Below are positions 40,613-49,760 of a stretch of 64,000 nucleotides of DNA, in pieces. Under the pieces are notes generated by a model. That model worked only from the letters and a program-made list of their open reading frames with translations. It did not search any database and had not been told where the DNA came from. Numbering within the stretch: the stretch's first letter is position 1; the number at the start of each line of letters is the position of its first letter. The position numbers and the translations under genes are program-made. Source of the DNA: CAVPLM01 sp963713545 (GTDB lineage: Bacteria; Actinomycetota; Thermoleophilia; RBG-16-64-13); the NCBI GenBank assembly GCA_963713545.1, contig CAVQME010000010.1, positions 558,001 through 622,000 of the forward strand, read 5' to 3'.

Positions 40613-40729
40613 GAGAGGAGAAAGGAGAGTTTTGAATGGGAAACTCTCGTTCCCTATATCGGCGCAGGCGCGCGAGACTTTAGTCCCGAGCTCAGGATGA
40701 CTCGTGTTCAGCCACCAGGGTCACCCATG
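40613..40729. other. 117-base interval between two terminators, structured, unknown
   Basis: Flanked by two minus-strand terminators. Contains the inverted repeat GAGAGTTT (40625-40632)/AAACTCTC (40641-40648), a GGGAA/TTCCC pair and a CGGGAC/GTCTCG hairpin. It could be a small RNA on the minus strand or a plus-strand leader for the tiny frame at 40636. I cannot match it to a known riboswitch class. Confidence 0.4.
40636..40683 (+). CDS. possible 15-residue Arg-rich micro-ORF
   Basis: ATG to TAG encodes 15 residues (MGNSRSLYRRRRARL), preceded by the strong ribosome site AAGGAGAG, 8 bases away. Part of that site is paired in the 40625-40648 inverted repeat, with the ATG in the loop, so its translation could be switched by folding. 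There is no plus-strand terminator after it. The ribosome site and context may be coincidental. Confidence 0.25.
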   Translation: MGNSRSLYRRRRARL

Positions 40730-40754
40730 AAAAAAGCCCCGCCGAAGCGGGGCT
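40730..40754 (-). terminator. intrinsic terminator of cspA
   Basis: On the minus strand the 8-base stem AGCCCCGC / GCGGGGCT with a TTCG loop is followed by TTTTTT. It lies 35 bases after the cspA stop. Confidence 0.9.
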
Positions 40755-40789
40755 CGAATGACGGGAAGAGCGTACCTCTTCGTTTTGGA

Positions 40790-40990
40790 CTAGACAGCCG
40801 AGACGTTCGCCGCCTGCAGACCTTTCGGGCCCTGGACCACATCGAACGTGACGGCCTGTCCCTCCGTGAGCGTGCGGAACCCCTCCGTCTGGATTTCACT
40901 GAAATGCACGAAGAGATCTTCTCCCTCCGGCTGTTCGATGAAACCGTAGCCCTTCTCGGGACTAAACCACTTGACAGTCCCCTCAGCCAA
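40790..40990 (-). CDS. cspA: cold-shock protein
   Basis: 66 residues, the usual CspA length when started at the TTG at 40990, which gives MAEGTVKWFSPEKGYGFI. The upstream ATGGAGG is better read as the ribosome site than as the start. RNP1 (KGYGFI) and RNP2 (DLFVHFSEI) motifs are intact. It binds single-stranded RNA/DNA and acts as an RNA chaperone. A sigma-70 promoter (41083-41111) and a ~85-base leader precede it. Confidence 0.95.
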   Translation of the reverse strand: MAEGTVKWFSPEKGYGFIEQPEGEDLFVHFSEIQTEGFRTLTEGQAVTFDVVQGPKGLQAANVSAV

Positions 40991-41082
40991 CCCTGCAACC
41001 TCCATTTGTTTCGGGGCGACACGGAGCCCGGGCCCACCCCTCTGTAACGCACGCGGTCCGGGGAGTCCGGACTCGCCGGGTT

Positions 41083-41111
41083 ACATTAGCGGAACCTTAC
41101 AGCGCGGTCAA
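41083..41111 (-). promoter_or_regulatory. cspA promoter
   Basis: On the minus strand TTGACC (-35, 41106-41111) and TAATGT (-10, 41083-41088) are 17 bases apart, the best sigma-70 promoter I found in the window. The start site would be near 41076, giving an untranslated leader of about 85 bases. Confidence 0.75.
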
Positions 41112-41164
41112 GCCTTTTCGCGACGGATGATCATAGAAACTTGCGCGGGCGCCGGACGACTTCT

Positions 41165-42247
41165 TCAGCCGTCGATGTCTCGCAGGGCTTGAGCGTCGCG
41201 GTAGTTCTTCAGCCGGTTAAGAGTCTTTGCTTCGACCTGGCGTATGCGCTCCCGGGTCACGCCAAACCGCTCTCCCACCTCTTCGAGGGTCCGCGGACGC
41301 TCCCCTTTGAGGCCGAAACGGAGCTCGAGGACCTTGCGGTCCCGAGTGGGAAGGCTGTCGAGGACCTTGAACAGCTCTTCTCTTCGGAGCTCGCGGAAGA
41401 CCACCTCGAGAGGCTGGTCGGCATCCACGTCCTCGATGAAGTCACCCAGTTCGGAGTCGTCCTCGTCGCCCACCGGGGTCTCCAACGAGACCGGCTCCTG
41501 CGCGGTCTTCTGTATCTCCCGTATCTTGCCGGTCGTGACTCCCAGCGCCACGGCCATCTCGGCCACGGTGGGCTCCCGGCCGTGCCGCTGCACCAACTCG
41601 CGCTGTACCCGGCTCAGCTTGTTCATGGTCTCGACAGCATGAACCGGCACCCGGATGGTCCTGGCCTGATCCGCGATCGCCCTGGTCACGGCCTGCCGGA
41701 TCCACCAAGTGGCGTAGGTGGAGAACTTGTATCCCAGCCGATAGTCGAACTTCTCTACGGCTCTGATGAGGCCCAGGTTCCCTTCCTGGATGAGGTCGAG
41801 GAACAGCAGACCTCGACCCATGTAGCGTTTCGCGATGGACACCACCAGGCGGAGGTTGGCCTCGGTGAGCCTGCGTTTCGCCTCCACATCCTTCTTCTCG
41901 ATGAGCTTGGCCAGCTCTATCTCTTGCTCCGTGGTCAGAAGCGGGATCTTGCCGATCTCCCGCAGATACATCCGCACCGGGTCATCGACGCTGTGGTCTA
42001 TGGATACGTCGAGCAGGCCGAGGAACTCCTCTTCTTCGGAGAAGTCACCCAGCGCTTCGGCCCGTTCGTCGACTACCTCCACCCCCATGTCGAACAGGAG
42101 CGAATACAGGAACTCGAGATCGTCGGGGGACAGGTCGGCGTCCTGGACAAGACCACCGATCTCGTCCACGGTCAACGAGCCGCGTGAGCGACCCTGGTCG
42201 AGCACCTGTTGGAGGACGTCGTGGGTGACTTCGCTCTCGTCCTGCAA
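41165..42247 (-). CDS. rpoD: RpoD-type sigma factor (copy 2)
   Basis: 360 residues. An N-terminal 1.1-like segment (SLTVDEIGGLVQDADLSPDD), region 1.2 (DDPVRMYLREIGKIPLLTTE), regions 2.1-2.4 (AKRRLTEANLRLVVSIAKRY, NLGLIRAVEKFDYRLGYKFS, WWIRQAVTRAIADQ) and region 4 (TLEEVGERFGVTRERIRQVE). It starts at TTG 42247, 2 bases after the dnaG stop, so is in the dnaG-rpoD operon as is common for the primary sigma. The copy at 35516 is near but in a different operon. This one looks like the true primary sigma because of that context. Confidence 0.95.
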   Translation of the reverse strand: MQDESEVTHDVLQQVLDQGRSRGSLTVDEIGGLVQDADLSPDDLEFLYSLLFDMGVEVVDERAEALGDFSEEEEFLGLLDVSIDHSVDDPVRMYLREIGKIPLLTTEQEIELAKLIEKKDVEAKRRLTEANLRLVVSIAKRYMGRGLLFLDLIQEGNLGLIRAVEKFDYRLGYKFSTYATWWIRQAVTRAIADQARTIRVPVHAVETMNKLSRVQRELVQRHGREPTVAEMAVALGVTTGKIREIQKTAQEPVSLETPVGDEDDSELGDFIEDVDADQPLEVVFRELRREELFKVLDSLPTRDRKVLELRFGLKGERPRTLEEVGERFGVTRERIRQVEAKTLNRLKNYRDAQALRDIDG

Positions 42248-42248
42248 C

Positions 42249-44105
42249 TCAGGTCTGTCCTTCCTCTGGGTCCAGATTGGTCAGGTTGGCCCGGACCGCC
42301 TGCAGAAGCTGCTCCAAGCGGAAGAGGCGGCGCTGCTTGCCTTCTGTGTCTCCACCTTGCTCGAGACCTTGACGGAGACCGCGGATCTCTCGGTTCAGAT
42401 GCTGTTCCTGCAGCCGGAGATGGAGCTCTTCCAGCACGGGAGGAGCATATCGCCCCTGGTCCGCCTCCATCACCAGTCTCACGAAGAATCGGCCGGCTTC
42501 CGAGTCACCGTGAGCCTTGGCCTTGAGCCCGGTGATGGCAGTATGCCCGTCTTCGGCGTTCTCCGTGGGGGCGAGTGCGTCGCGAAGCCCGACGAAGACT
42601 TCCCGATTGCTCGGATCGGCAAAATGCTCCGGGCTCAGAGCCTGAAGAAGCTGGGCGGCCCTGCCGGGGTTGCAGGCCGCCGCCACCAGGAACTCCCGCT
42701 CGAGCACGGCCTCACTGCTCAAAAGCCGCTGAGCGAGCTCCTGTTGCGTGTACACCCCGCGGGAATCGGCGCCGCGGGGGGCGGGGCGCGCGTTCCCGCG
42801 CGCCCCGCCCCGTCCGCTGCCCCGCAGCAACAATGCGACGCTATCGGACGACAACCGCAGCCGGTCGGCCACCACCGGGATCTCCTCCTCCCGTTCTTTG
42901 AGCGAGCGGGCGTTGCCCATGATACGGCGCACGTCCTCGAAGGCGCGCACGCGCCCTTCAGCCGTCGCCGTGTCGCCCCGCGCCAACGCCTGCCGCAGCT
43001 CGAACCCCAGAAGGGTGATCTTGCCCGTCATCACTTCGGAGACGGCTTCACGCCCTCCCTCGACCGCCACGTCGGCTGGGTCGCGGCCACCAGGCAGGAT
43101 CGCGACCGTGGGTCGCAGCCCGTGCCCCCGGGCAAGATCGCCCGAGCGCAGCATCGCCTCGGTACCGGCCCGATCGGCGTCGAACATGAAAGTGATGTTC
43201 CCGGTGAAACGCATCATGAGGCCGATCTGGGAGTCAGTGAGGGCGGTCCCCATGGAAGCGACCACATTTTCCACGCCTGCTTGCACCAGTCCCAGGACAT
43301 CCGTGTATCCCTCCACCACCACTACCTCATCCGCATCGGCTATGGCCCGTCTGGCCTGGTACAGGCCGTACAGCAAGTGCCCTTTCTGGTAGAGGGGCCC
43401 CTCCGGCGAGTTCAGGTACTTGGGAGCTTCGTCCTTGAGGGTCCTCCCACCGAATCCCAGAACCCTCCCTCTGTGATCGACCAGCGGGAACATGAGCCTG
43501 CCCCGGAACCGGTCGTAGGTCTTACCTGCCTGACGGATCAATAGACCCGCGTCCTCCAGCTCCCGTTCGGTGAAGCCCTCCTTCGAGGCCCGGCGGTGCA
43601 GCCCTCTCCACTCGTCCGGCGATAGACCCACGCGGAATGCGCGGCAGACTTCCTGCCCCAGCCCTCGCTGCTCGAGGTACTCGCGAGCCCCCCGGCCGCT
43701 TTCTGTTTCCCAGAGGTACCGCTCGTAAAACGTAGCCGCCTTGTCGAGCAGTACCAACAGGCGGGCCTGCCGGTCCTTGCGGTCGGGGTCGGCTCCCGCA
43801 CCCTCCTCGAACTCCACCGCCACCCCGAAGCGCTCACCCAACTGCTCGATGGCCTCGGAGAAGGAGAGGTTCTCCATCCGCTCCACGAAACGGACGACGT
43901 CGCCGCCCTCCCCGCAGCCGAAGCAGTAGTAGAGGCCCTTCTCAGCGCTCACTGTGAACGACGGGGTCTTCTCCTGATGGAAGGGGCAGAGTCCGGTGTA
44001 GGTGGCGCCCCGCTTGCGCAGGCTGGTGTACCCAGACACAACGTCGACGATGCTGGCGGACGACAAGACCGCCTGCACGCTCGCATCCTTGATCATGGGG
44101 CTCAT
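42249..44105 (-). CDS. dnaG: DNA primase
   Basis: 618 residues. N-terminal zinc domain CPFHQEKTPSF and YYCFGCGEGGD (CX2H...CX2C); RNA-polymerase core with TOPRIM motifs VVVEGYTDVLGLVQAGV and MFDADRAGTEAM; C-terminal helicase-interacting domain. It makes RNA primers for DNA replication. Length and motif order are normal. It follows the dGTPase gene by 40 bases and precedes rpoD by 2. Confidence 0.96.
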   Translation of the reverse strand: MSPMIKDASVQAVLSSASIVDVVSGYTSLRKRGATYTGLCPFHQEKTPSFTVSAEKGLYYCFGCGEGGDVVRFVERMENLSFSEAIEQLGERFGVAVEFEEGAGADPDRKDRQARLLVLLDKAATFYERYLWETESGRGAREYLEQRGLGQEVCRAFRVGLSPDEWRGLHRRASKEGFTERELEDAGLLIRQAGKTYDRFRGRLMFPLVDHRGRVLGFGGRTLKDEAPKYLNSPEGPLYQKGHLLYGLYQARRAIADADEVVVVEGYTDVLGLVQAGVENVVASMGTALTDSQIGLMMRFTGNITFMFDADRAGTEAMLRSGDLARGHGLRPTVAILPGGRDPADVAVEGGREAVSEVMTGKITLLGFELRQALARGDTATAEGRVRAFEDVRRIMGNARSLKEREEEIPVVADRLRLSSDSVALLLRGSGRGGARGNARPAPRGADSRGVYTQQELAQRLLSSEAVLEREFLVAAACNPGRAAQLLQALSPEHFADPSNREVFVGLRDALAPTENAEDGHTAITGLKAKAHGDSEAGRFFVRLVMEADQGRYAPPVLEELHLRLQEQHLNREIRGLRQGLEQGGDTEGKQRRLFRLEQLLQAVRANLTNLDPEEGQT

Positions 44106-44145
44106 CGGCGCCCGCCCCTGCCTCTCTCTTCGGGCACCAGGCCGG

Positions 44146-45189
44146 TCATAGGTCGCCCCAGCATCTGGGCACGAACAGGTCGAGGTACATCCGCTGGGCG
44201 TAGCGGTCGGTCATACCGGCTACGTGATCGGTGACGGCCCGGATGAGCTCCAGCCGGTCAGCCTCGCCGTCGCCGGTCGCGGCGGGAGGCGACGGCAAGG
44301 CCTCGGGATGACTCAGGTAGTATTCCATCAACTGGGTGACGAGCTGCTCCACCTTCTGCTCCCCGGCCTCCTCAAGCGAGCGCGCGTACACGGTACGGAA
44401 GAGAAAGGTCCTGAGCTCGTCCATAGCCCGGCCGACTTCCGGCGTCTGAACGATCGTGCCGTTGTCGGCGCTGCTGTCCACCAGATCGTGCACCAGAGCG
44501 TCGATCCGGTCGCTGCCCGTCTCGCCCAGGAGCGCAACCGGGCCGGGAGGTAGATCATCCACCCTGATCACACCGGCCCTGAGGGCGTCGTCGATATCGT
44601 GGTTTATGTAGGCGATGCGGTCGGCCAGGTGCACGATCCTGCCCTCCAGGGTGGCCGGCAGCTTCTTGCCGTTGTGGTGGCGGATACCGTCCCGGACTTC
44701 CCAGGTGAGATTGAGGCCCAGACCGTCGTTCTCCACCACCTCCACCACCCGGGCGCTCTGCTCGTTGTGGCGAAAGCCGCCTACGCCCAGGCGCTTGAGC
44801 ATCTGGTCGAGGACGGTTTCACCCGCGTGGCCGAAGGGAGTGTGGCCCAAGTCGTGTCCCAGGGAGATGGCCTCGACCAGATCCTCGTTCAGCCGGAGGG
44901 CTCGCGCGACGGTGCGGGCTATGCCCGAGACCTCGAGGGTATGGGTCAGCCGCGTGCGGTAGTGGTCGCCCTCAGGCGAAATGAACACCTGAGTCTTGTG
45001 CTTGAGCCGCCGGAACGACTTGCTGTGGACGATGCGGTCGCGATCGCGCTGGTAGGGAGTCCGGAGGGTGCACGGCACCTCCGGCCTCTCCCGTCCCCGG
45101 GAAGCCGATGAGCGTTGAGCCCACCGAGAGAGCCCCGCCTCGAAGCTGTCGGCAGACAGGCTGACCTTACCGGCTCTCTCGTGCTTCAC
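44146..45189 (-). CDS. dgt: dGTP triphosphohydrolase-like HD protein
   Basis: 347 residues. N-terminal DSFEAGLSRWAQRSSASRGR (basic, typical), HD-phosphohydrolase motifs RLTHTLEVSGIARTVAR and HDLGHTPFGHAGE, and later HHNGKKL and AYINHDIDDAL. The family hydrolyses dGTP (and in some bacteria other dNTPs) to nucleoside and triphosphate. A GTG start at 45189 is preceded by GAGG. In many actinobacteria dgt lies beside dnaG, as here. Confidence 0.9.
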   Translation of the reverse strand: MKHERAGKVSLSADSFEAGLSRWAQRSSASRGRERPEVPCTLRTPYQRDRDRIVHSKSFRRLKHKTQVFISPEGDHYRTRLTHTLEVSGIARTVARALRLNEDLVEAISLGHDLGHTPFGHAGETVLDQMLKRLGVGGFRHNEQSARVVEVVENDGLGLNLTWEVRDGIRHHNGKKLPATLEGRIVHLADRIAYINHDIDDALRAGVIRVDDLPPGPVALLGETGSDRIDALVHDLVDSSADNGTIVQTPEVGRAMDELRTFLFRTVYARSLEEAGEQKVEQLVTQLMEYYLSHPEALPSPPAATGDGEADRLELIRAVTDHVAGMTDRYAQRMYLDLFVPRCWGDL

Positions 45190-45239
45190 CCCTCACCGGC
45201 CTCACTCGATTGTCGGGCTCCCGAGAGCCCGGGGATACG

Positions 45240-47906
45240 TCAGTCGCCCACCTTGCCGGTCGCCGACTCCTCCAGGACCGCCTGCGCGGCCGCCAGCCGG
45301 GCCAGAGGCACCCGGTAGGGACTGCAGCTAACGTAGTCTAGCCCGGCGCGATGACAGAACTTCACGCTCGAGGGCTCGCCTCCGTGCTCGCCGCAGATGC
45401 CCAGCTTGATGGCCGGCTTGACCGACCGGGCCTTCTGCGCGGCCATCACGATGAGCTGCCCCACACCGGCCTGGTCGAGCTTCTCGAAGGGATTGTCCCT
45501 GAGCAGGTCGGTGCGCAGATAGTGGGTGAGGAACTTGCCTTCGGCATCGTCGCGGGAGAAGGCCAGGGTGGTCTGGGTAAGATCGTTGGTCCCAAAACTG
45601 AAGAAGTCGGCTTGCCGGGCGATCTCGTCGGCGGTGAGAGCGGCTCGCGGCACCTCTATCATTGTGCCGACCGTGTAGTCGACGATCACCGCACGCTCGG
45701 CCAGCACCTCCGCAGCCGTGGTCTCGGTGAGTTCGCGCATGAGCTTGAGCTCCTGCTCGAACCCCACCAGCGGGATCATGATCTCCACGTGCGGCATCTC
45801 GCCCGTCTCGGCCAGAACATCGCAGGCCGCTTCCATGATGGCACGCACCTGCATCTCGTAGATCTCGGGCCACTGGATGCCCAGTCGGCACCCGCGGGTG
45901 CCCAGCATGGGGTTGGCCTCAGCGAGCGACTTCACCTTGGCCACCAACTCCTCCTGCTTCTGCACCTCCTCCGCCGGGGCGCCGGTAAGGCGCAGCCGCT
46001 CCAACTCCACCGTCACTTCGGTGTAGTTGGGCAGGAACTCGTGCAAAGGCGGGTCGAGCAGCCGGATGGTCACGGGCAGCCCGGACATGGCCCGGAAGAT
46101 GCCGTCGAAGTCCTCCCGCTGGAAGGGCAGCAGCTTGGCCAGGTGCTGCTTGCGCTCTTCTTCGGTCTCGGCCATGATCATGGCCCGCACATGCGGTAGC
46201 CGGTCCTGCTGCATGAACATGTGCTCGGTGCGACACAGCCCGATGCCCTGGGCCCCGAATTCCCGAGCCTGTCTTGCGTCCTCGGGGGTGTCGGCGTTGG
46301 TGCGGACCCCCAGGCGGCGCACCTCGTCGGCCCAGGCGAGGACTGTGTTCACGTTCTCGTCGACGGCGGCGGGGGACAGGGCGGCCTGGCCCAGGATCAC
46401 CTTGCCGCTGGCCCCGTCCATGGAGATCCAGTCGCCCTCGTTCACCACCACGTCGCCCACGGTGAACTTGCGGGCCTCCACGTCGATCTTCAGGTCCTGG
46501 GCGCCGGCGATGCAGGGCTTGCCCATCCCCCGGGCGACGACCGCCGCGTGGGAGGTCATGCCGCCGTGGCTGGTGATGACACCCTGGGCCTTGATGAGCC
46601 CGTGGATGTCGTCGGGGTTGGTCTCCCAGCGCACCAGGATGACCTGCTCGCCGCGTGAGCCCTTCTCTTCGGCATCGTCTGCGTCGAACACCACCTGTCC
46701 GACCGCCGCGCCCGGGGACGCGCCGAGGCCGGTGGCCAGAACCGTGTAGCTGGCCTTGGGATCCAGGCCGGGATGGAGCAACTGGTCGAGCTGGCTGGGA
46801 TCGACCCGCTGCAACGCCTCTTCCTTGGTGATGAGGCCTTCGGCCACCATCTCGGCCGCGGTGCGCATGGCCGCCGCGGCCGTGCGCTTGCCGTTGCGGG
46901 TCTGCAGCATGTAGAGCTTGCCGTCCTCGATGGTGAACTCCACGTCCTGCATGTCCCGATAGTGCTTCTCCAGGGTCTCCCGGATGGCGTAGAGCTGGTC
47001 GAGAGCGTGAGGCATGACCTCACGCATCTCCTCGAGCGGGCGAGGGTGGCGCACACCGGCCACCACGTCCTCCCCCTGGGCGTTCATCAGGAACTCCCCG
47101 TAGAAGAAGTTCTCGCCCGTGGAAGGGTCGCGGGTGAAGGCGACCCCGGTGCCGGAGGTCTCGCCCTTGTTGCCGAAGACCATGGTCTGCACGTTCACCG
47201 CCGTGCCCAGATCGTCAGGGATGCCCTGGGTACGCCGGTAGACCTTGGCCCTGTGGTTGTCCCAGCTCTTGAACACGGCCACGATGCTCATGTGCAGCTG
47301 CTTGAGCGGATCGGCGGGGAACTGCTCGCCGGCATGATCGCCCAGGATCTTCTTGAACCGAACGGTGAGGTCGCGCAGGTCGTCGGCGGAGAGATCGGTG
47401 TCGAGGGCGGCGCCCACTTCCTGTTTCTTGCCGGTGAGGGCGTCCTCGAAGGCCTGCGAGTCCACGCCCATGACCACGTCGCCGAACATTGAGATGAAGC
47501 GCCGGTAGGAGTCGTAGGCGAAGCGCGGGTTGCCGGTGCCCTGGGCCAGACCTGCCACCGTCTCGTCGTTCAGCCCAAGGTTGAGAACGGTGTCCATCAT
47601 GCCGGGCATCGAGAAGACCGCACCGGAGCGGATCGAGAGCAGGAGGGGATTCCTCGGGTCGCCCAGGGTCTTGCCGGTGAGCTTCTCGAGAGCGTCTAGA
47701 TGCGCTTCGATCTCTGCCTTGAGCCCCTCAGGATATGCGCCGGTGGACGAGTAGTGGACGCAGGCGGCAGTGGTCACGATGAAACCCGGAGGTACGGGGA
47801 TGCCCAGGCCGGTCATCTCCGCCAGGTTCGCCCCTTTGCCCCCCAGAAGGGACTTCATGGAGGCGTTTCCCTCGGAAAAGTCATACACGTATTTTGTAGG
47901 GCTCAT
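45240..47906 (-). CDS. ppdK: pyruvate phosphate dikinase
   Basis: 888 residues from the ATG at 47906 (AAGGGAG upstream), starting MSPTKYVYDFSEGNASMKSL. Contains the ATP-grasp nucleotide-binding part (KSLLGGKGANLAEM, GIPVPPGF), the swivelling phospho-His domain with catalytic His in GGMTSHAAVVARGMGKPC, and the C-terminal PEP/pyruvate TIM barrel (GLCRTEHMFM, TVGTMIEVPRAAL, FSFGTNDLTQTTLAFSRDD). It interconverts pyruvate, ATP and Pi with PEP, AMP and PPi, common in anaerobes using PPi. It lies between dgt and the divergent radical SAM gene. Confidence 0.96.
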   Translation of the reverse strand: MSPTKYVYDFSEGNASMKSLLGGKGANLAEMTGLGIPVPPGFIVTTAACVHYSSTGAYPEGLKAEIEAHLDALEKLTGKTLGDPRNPLLLSIRSGAVFSMPGMMDTVLNLGLNDETVAGLAQGTGNPRFAYDSYRRFISMFGDVVMGVDSQAFEDALTGKKQEVGAALDTDLSADDLRDLTVRFKKILGDHAGEQFPADPLKQLHMSIVAVFKSWDNHRAKVYRRTQGIPDDLGTAVNVQTMVFGNKGETSGTGVAFTRDPSTGENFFYGEFLMNAQGEDVVAGVRHPRPLEEMREVMPHALDQLYAIRETLEKHYRDMQDVEFTIEDGKLYMLQTRNGKRTAAAAMRTAAEMVAEGLITKEEALQRVDPSQLDQLLHPGLDPKASYTVLATGLGASPGAAVGQVVFDADDAEEKGSRGEQVILVRWETNPDDIHGLIKAQGVITSHGGMTSHAAVVARGMGKPCIAGAQDLKIDVEARKFTVGDVVVNEGDWISMDGASGKVILGQAALSPAAVDENVNTVLAWADEVRRLGVRTNADTPEDARQAREFGAQGIGLCRTEHMFMQQDRLPHVRAMIMAETEEERKQHLAKLLPFQREDFDGIFRAMSGLPVTIRLLDPPLHEFLPNYTEVTVELERLRLTGAPAEEVQKQEELVAKVKSLAEANPMLGTRGCRLGIQWPEIYEMQVRAIMEAACDVLAETGEMPHVEIMIPLVGFEQELKLMRELTETTAAEVLAERAVIVDYTVGTMIEVPRAALTADEIARQADFFSFGTNDLTQTTLAFSRDDAEGKFLTHYLRTDLLRDNPFEKLDQAGVGQLIVMAAQKARSVKPAIKLGICGEHGGEPSSVKFCHRAGLDYVSCSPYRVPLARLAAAQAVLEESATGKVGD

Positions 47907-48141
47907 CACCAAGAACTCCCTTCGAACACCGCGTCGCGACACACTCCTGCCAGTCCCCCCAGGACCAGTTATTCTAACCAAGCTGCCCACCGAAGGGAAG
48001 CAGAGGACGAGAGCCGCCCCGCCGCGCCCGCTTACCTCGCACAGCCTCCAACGGGGCCCGGCGGGTGTGTTATGGTATCCGGGTATCCGTTCATCGGGTT
48101 ACTTGAAAGAGGAGAAGACCCACAGAGGGAAAGGAGGTCAG

Positions 48142-49623
48142 ATGCCCGAGCTCTCGCTGACAGCAGCTCGGGAGCGACGCGACTACGAGAGGACCGCATC
48201 CATCATTTCAGGGGCCCTTGCCGTAGTCGGCAGTTCCGATTTAGCCATGCGTGGCCTCACCAGTGCGGTGAAGCGTACGGTTAAATCGCCGCAGCAGCAG
48301 ATGATTGCCGATTGGCTCAAGACCTACACGGCTCCCGGCAATCCCGGCAACCAGTTCTTCAAGAACATTCGTCATCTTCATCCTAATGTACGTAAACGTT
48401 TCGTTGCCGGGATGATGGCCAACTTCTTTATGCGGGATCCGGACTACACGGAGTCGCTCCTTAAGGAGCGCGGTATTTCTTCGCCGACGGCCATACTCAT
48501 CAGCCCCTCCATGCGCTGTAACCTGCGCTGCGTGGGGTGCTATGCGGCCGAGTACGACTCGGAGGACGACCTCACCGAGGACGAGGTGGAAAGCATCATC
48601 TGCCAAGGTGAGGAAATAGGCTCCCGGGTTTTCGTCATGTTGGGAGGCGAGCCGTTCGTGTGGCGGCCGCTCCTCGACGTGATCGAGCGGCACCCACAAT
48701 CGGTCTTCATGGTGTTCACGAACGGCACCATGATCAACGACCGGGTAGCCGACAGGATTGTCGAGCTGGGCAACCTCTGCCCGACGATCAGCATCGAAGG
48801 CGGCAAAGAAGCGACCGACGCCCGCCGCGGCGCCGGCACCTACGATCGCATCATGGCGGCGATGGACCGCCTGCGTGAACGTGGGGCCATGATCGCCTTC
48901 TCCGCCACCGCCACCAGCCAGAACATCGACGAGATCATCTCCGATGAGTTCGCCGACCTGATGGTGGACAAAGGCGCCTTCTACGGCTGGTACTTCTCGT
49001 ACATGCCGGTAGGACGCGAACCCGACCTCAGCCTGATGCCCAGTCCCGATCAGCGCGACCAGCTGCGCCGCGGGGTGATGCACATCCGCAACACCCGGCC
49101 TCTGCTCGTGGCCGACTTCTGGGGCGACGGCACACTGACCGGCGGGTGCCTGTCCGGTGGCCGCAAGTACATACACATCAACAACAAGGGTGACGTGGAA
49201 CCCTGCATCTTCGCTCACTTTGCCACGGACAACATCAAGGACAAGCCGCTGCTCGATTGCCTCTGCTCCGACTTTTTCAAGGACCTCCGCCGGATGCAGC
49301 CTTTCGGCAAGAACCTGCTGAGGCCGTGTCCCATCATCGACCATCCGGCGGTGATGAAGAGAGTGGTCGAGCGCAACAACGCCTATGCTACCCACGACGG
49401 GGCCGAATCGCTGCTCAACGAGTTGCAGCCCGGCCTTCACGCTTACGCGGCCGGCGTTCGCGACAAGCTCAATCCCGTGTGGGAGAACGAGATGCCCTGG
49501 GCCCAGGCCTGGCTGGATGCCGATCCTGAGTACCAGCGCCGCAAGCAACGCGGTCAAGATGCCACCCATCTGGCGGAAGAGGCCGGCGATCACGTGGCAG
49601 AGGCGATCGCCAGCCGAAACTGA
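48142..49623 (+). CDS. radical SAM / SPASM-type protein
   Basis: 493 residues. An N-terminal helical region (about 1-110) precedes the radical SAM core with the cluster motif CNLRCVGC and GGEPF. A C-terminal part (about 320-400) has cysteines in GGCLSGGRKYIHIN, EPCIFAHFA, CLCSDFFKDL and RPCPI, consistent with a SPASM-like auxiliary cluster. These enzymes use SAM to start radical chemistry on peptides or small molecules; the substrate is unknown. It starts at ATG 48142 with AAGGAGG. It stands alone between divergent ppdK and convergent glyQS, closed by a strong terminator. Confidence 0.85.
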   Translation: MPELSLTAARERRDYERTASIISGALAVVGSSDLAMRGLTSAVKRTVKSPQQQMIADWLKTYTAPGNPGNQFFKNIRHLHPNVRKRFVAGMMANFFMRDPDYTESLLKERGISSPTAILISPSMRCNLRCVGCYAAEYDSEDDLTEDEVESIICQGEEIGSRVFVMLGGEPFVWRPLLDVIERHPQSVFMVFTNGTMINDRVADRIVELGNLCPTISIEGGKEATDARRGAGTYDRIMAAMDRLRERGAMIAFSATATSQNIDEIISDEFADLMVDKGAFYGWYFSYMPVGREPDLSLMPSPDQRDQLRRGVMHIRNTRPLLVADFWGDGTLTGGCLSGGRKYIHINNKGDVEPCIFAHFATDNIKDKPLLDCLCSDFFKDLRRMQPFGKNLLRPCPIIDHPAVMKRVVERNNAYATHDGAESLLNELQPGLHAYAAGVRDKLNPVWENEMPWAQAWLDADPEYQRRKQRGQDATHLAEEAGDHVAEAIASRN

Positions 49624-49685
49624 CTTCCGACGAGCGTCGTGCCGCGTCGCATACGCAGGCCGACACGGACATGTTGGTAGTGAGT

Positions 49686-49717
49686 GATGAGGGGGCGCCG
49701 AAAGGCGCCCCCTCATC
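49686..49717. terminator. bidirectional intrinsic terminator
   Basis: A perfect 14-base stem (GATGAGGGGGCGCC / GGCGCCCCCTCATC) around a GAAA tetraloop lies between the radical SAM gene (plus) and glyQS (minus), both ending within about 65 bases. Confidence 0.9.
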
Positions 49718-49760
49718 TGTGTTCGGCCTGGGACCATCAGCCCCTGATCATCAGCGCGAC

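Noticed and set aside
40491..40740. T-box, GEMM or fluoride riboswitch upstream of gatC
   Set aside because: I checked for the T-box AGGGTGGTACCGCG, c-di-GMP GGGACGCAAAGCC and fluoride motifs; only loose resemblances are seen. Left as an unknown structured segment.
40991..41005. ATG at 41005 as the start of cspA
   Set aside because: It would add five residues absent from the family; the GGAGG within it is the ribosome site of the TTG at 40990.
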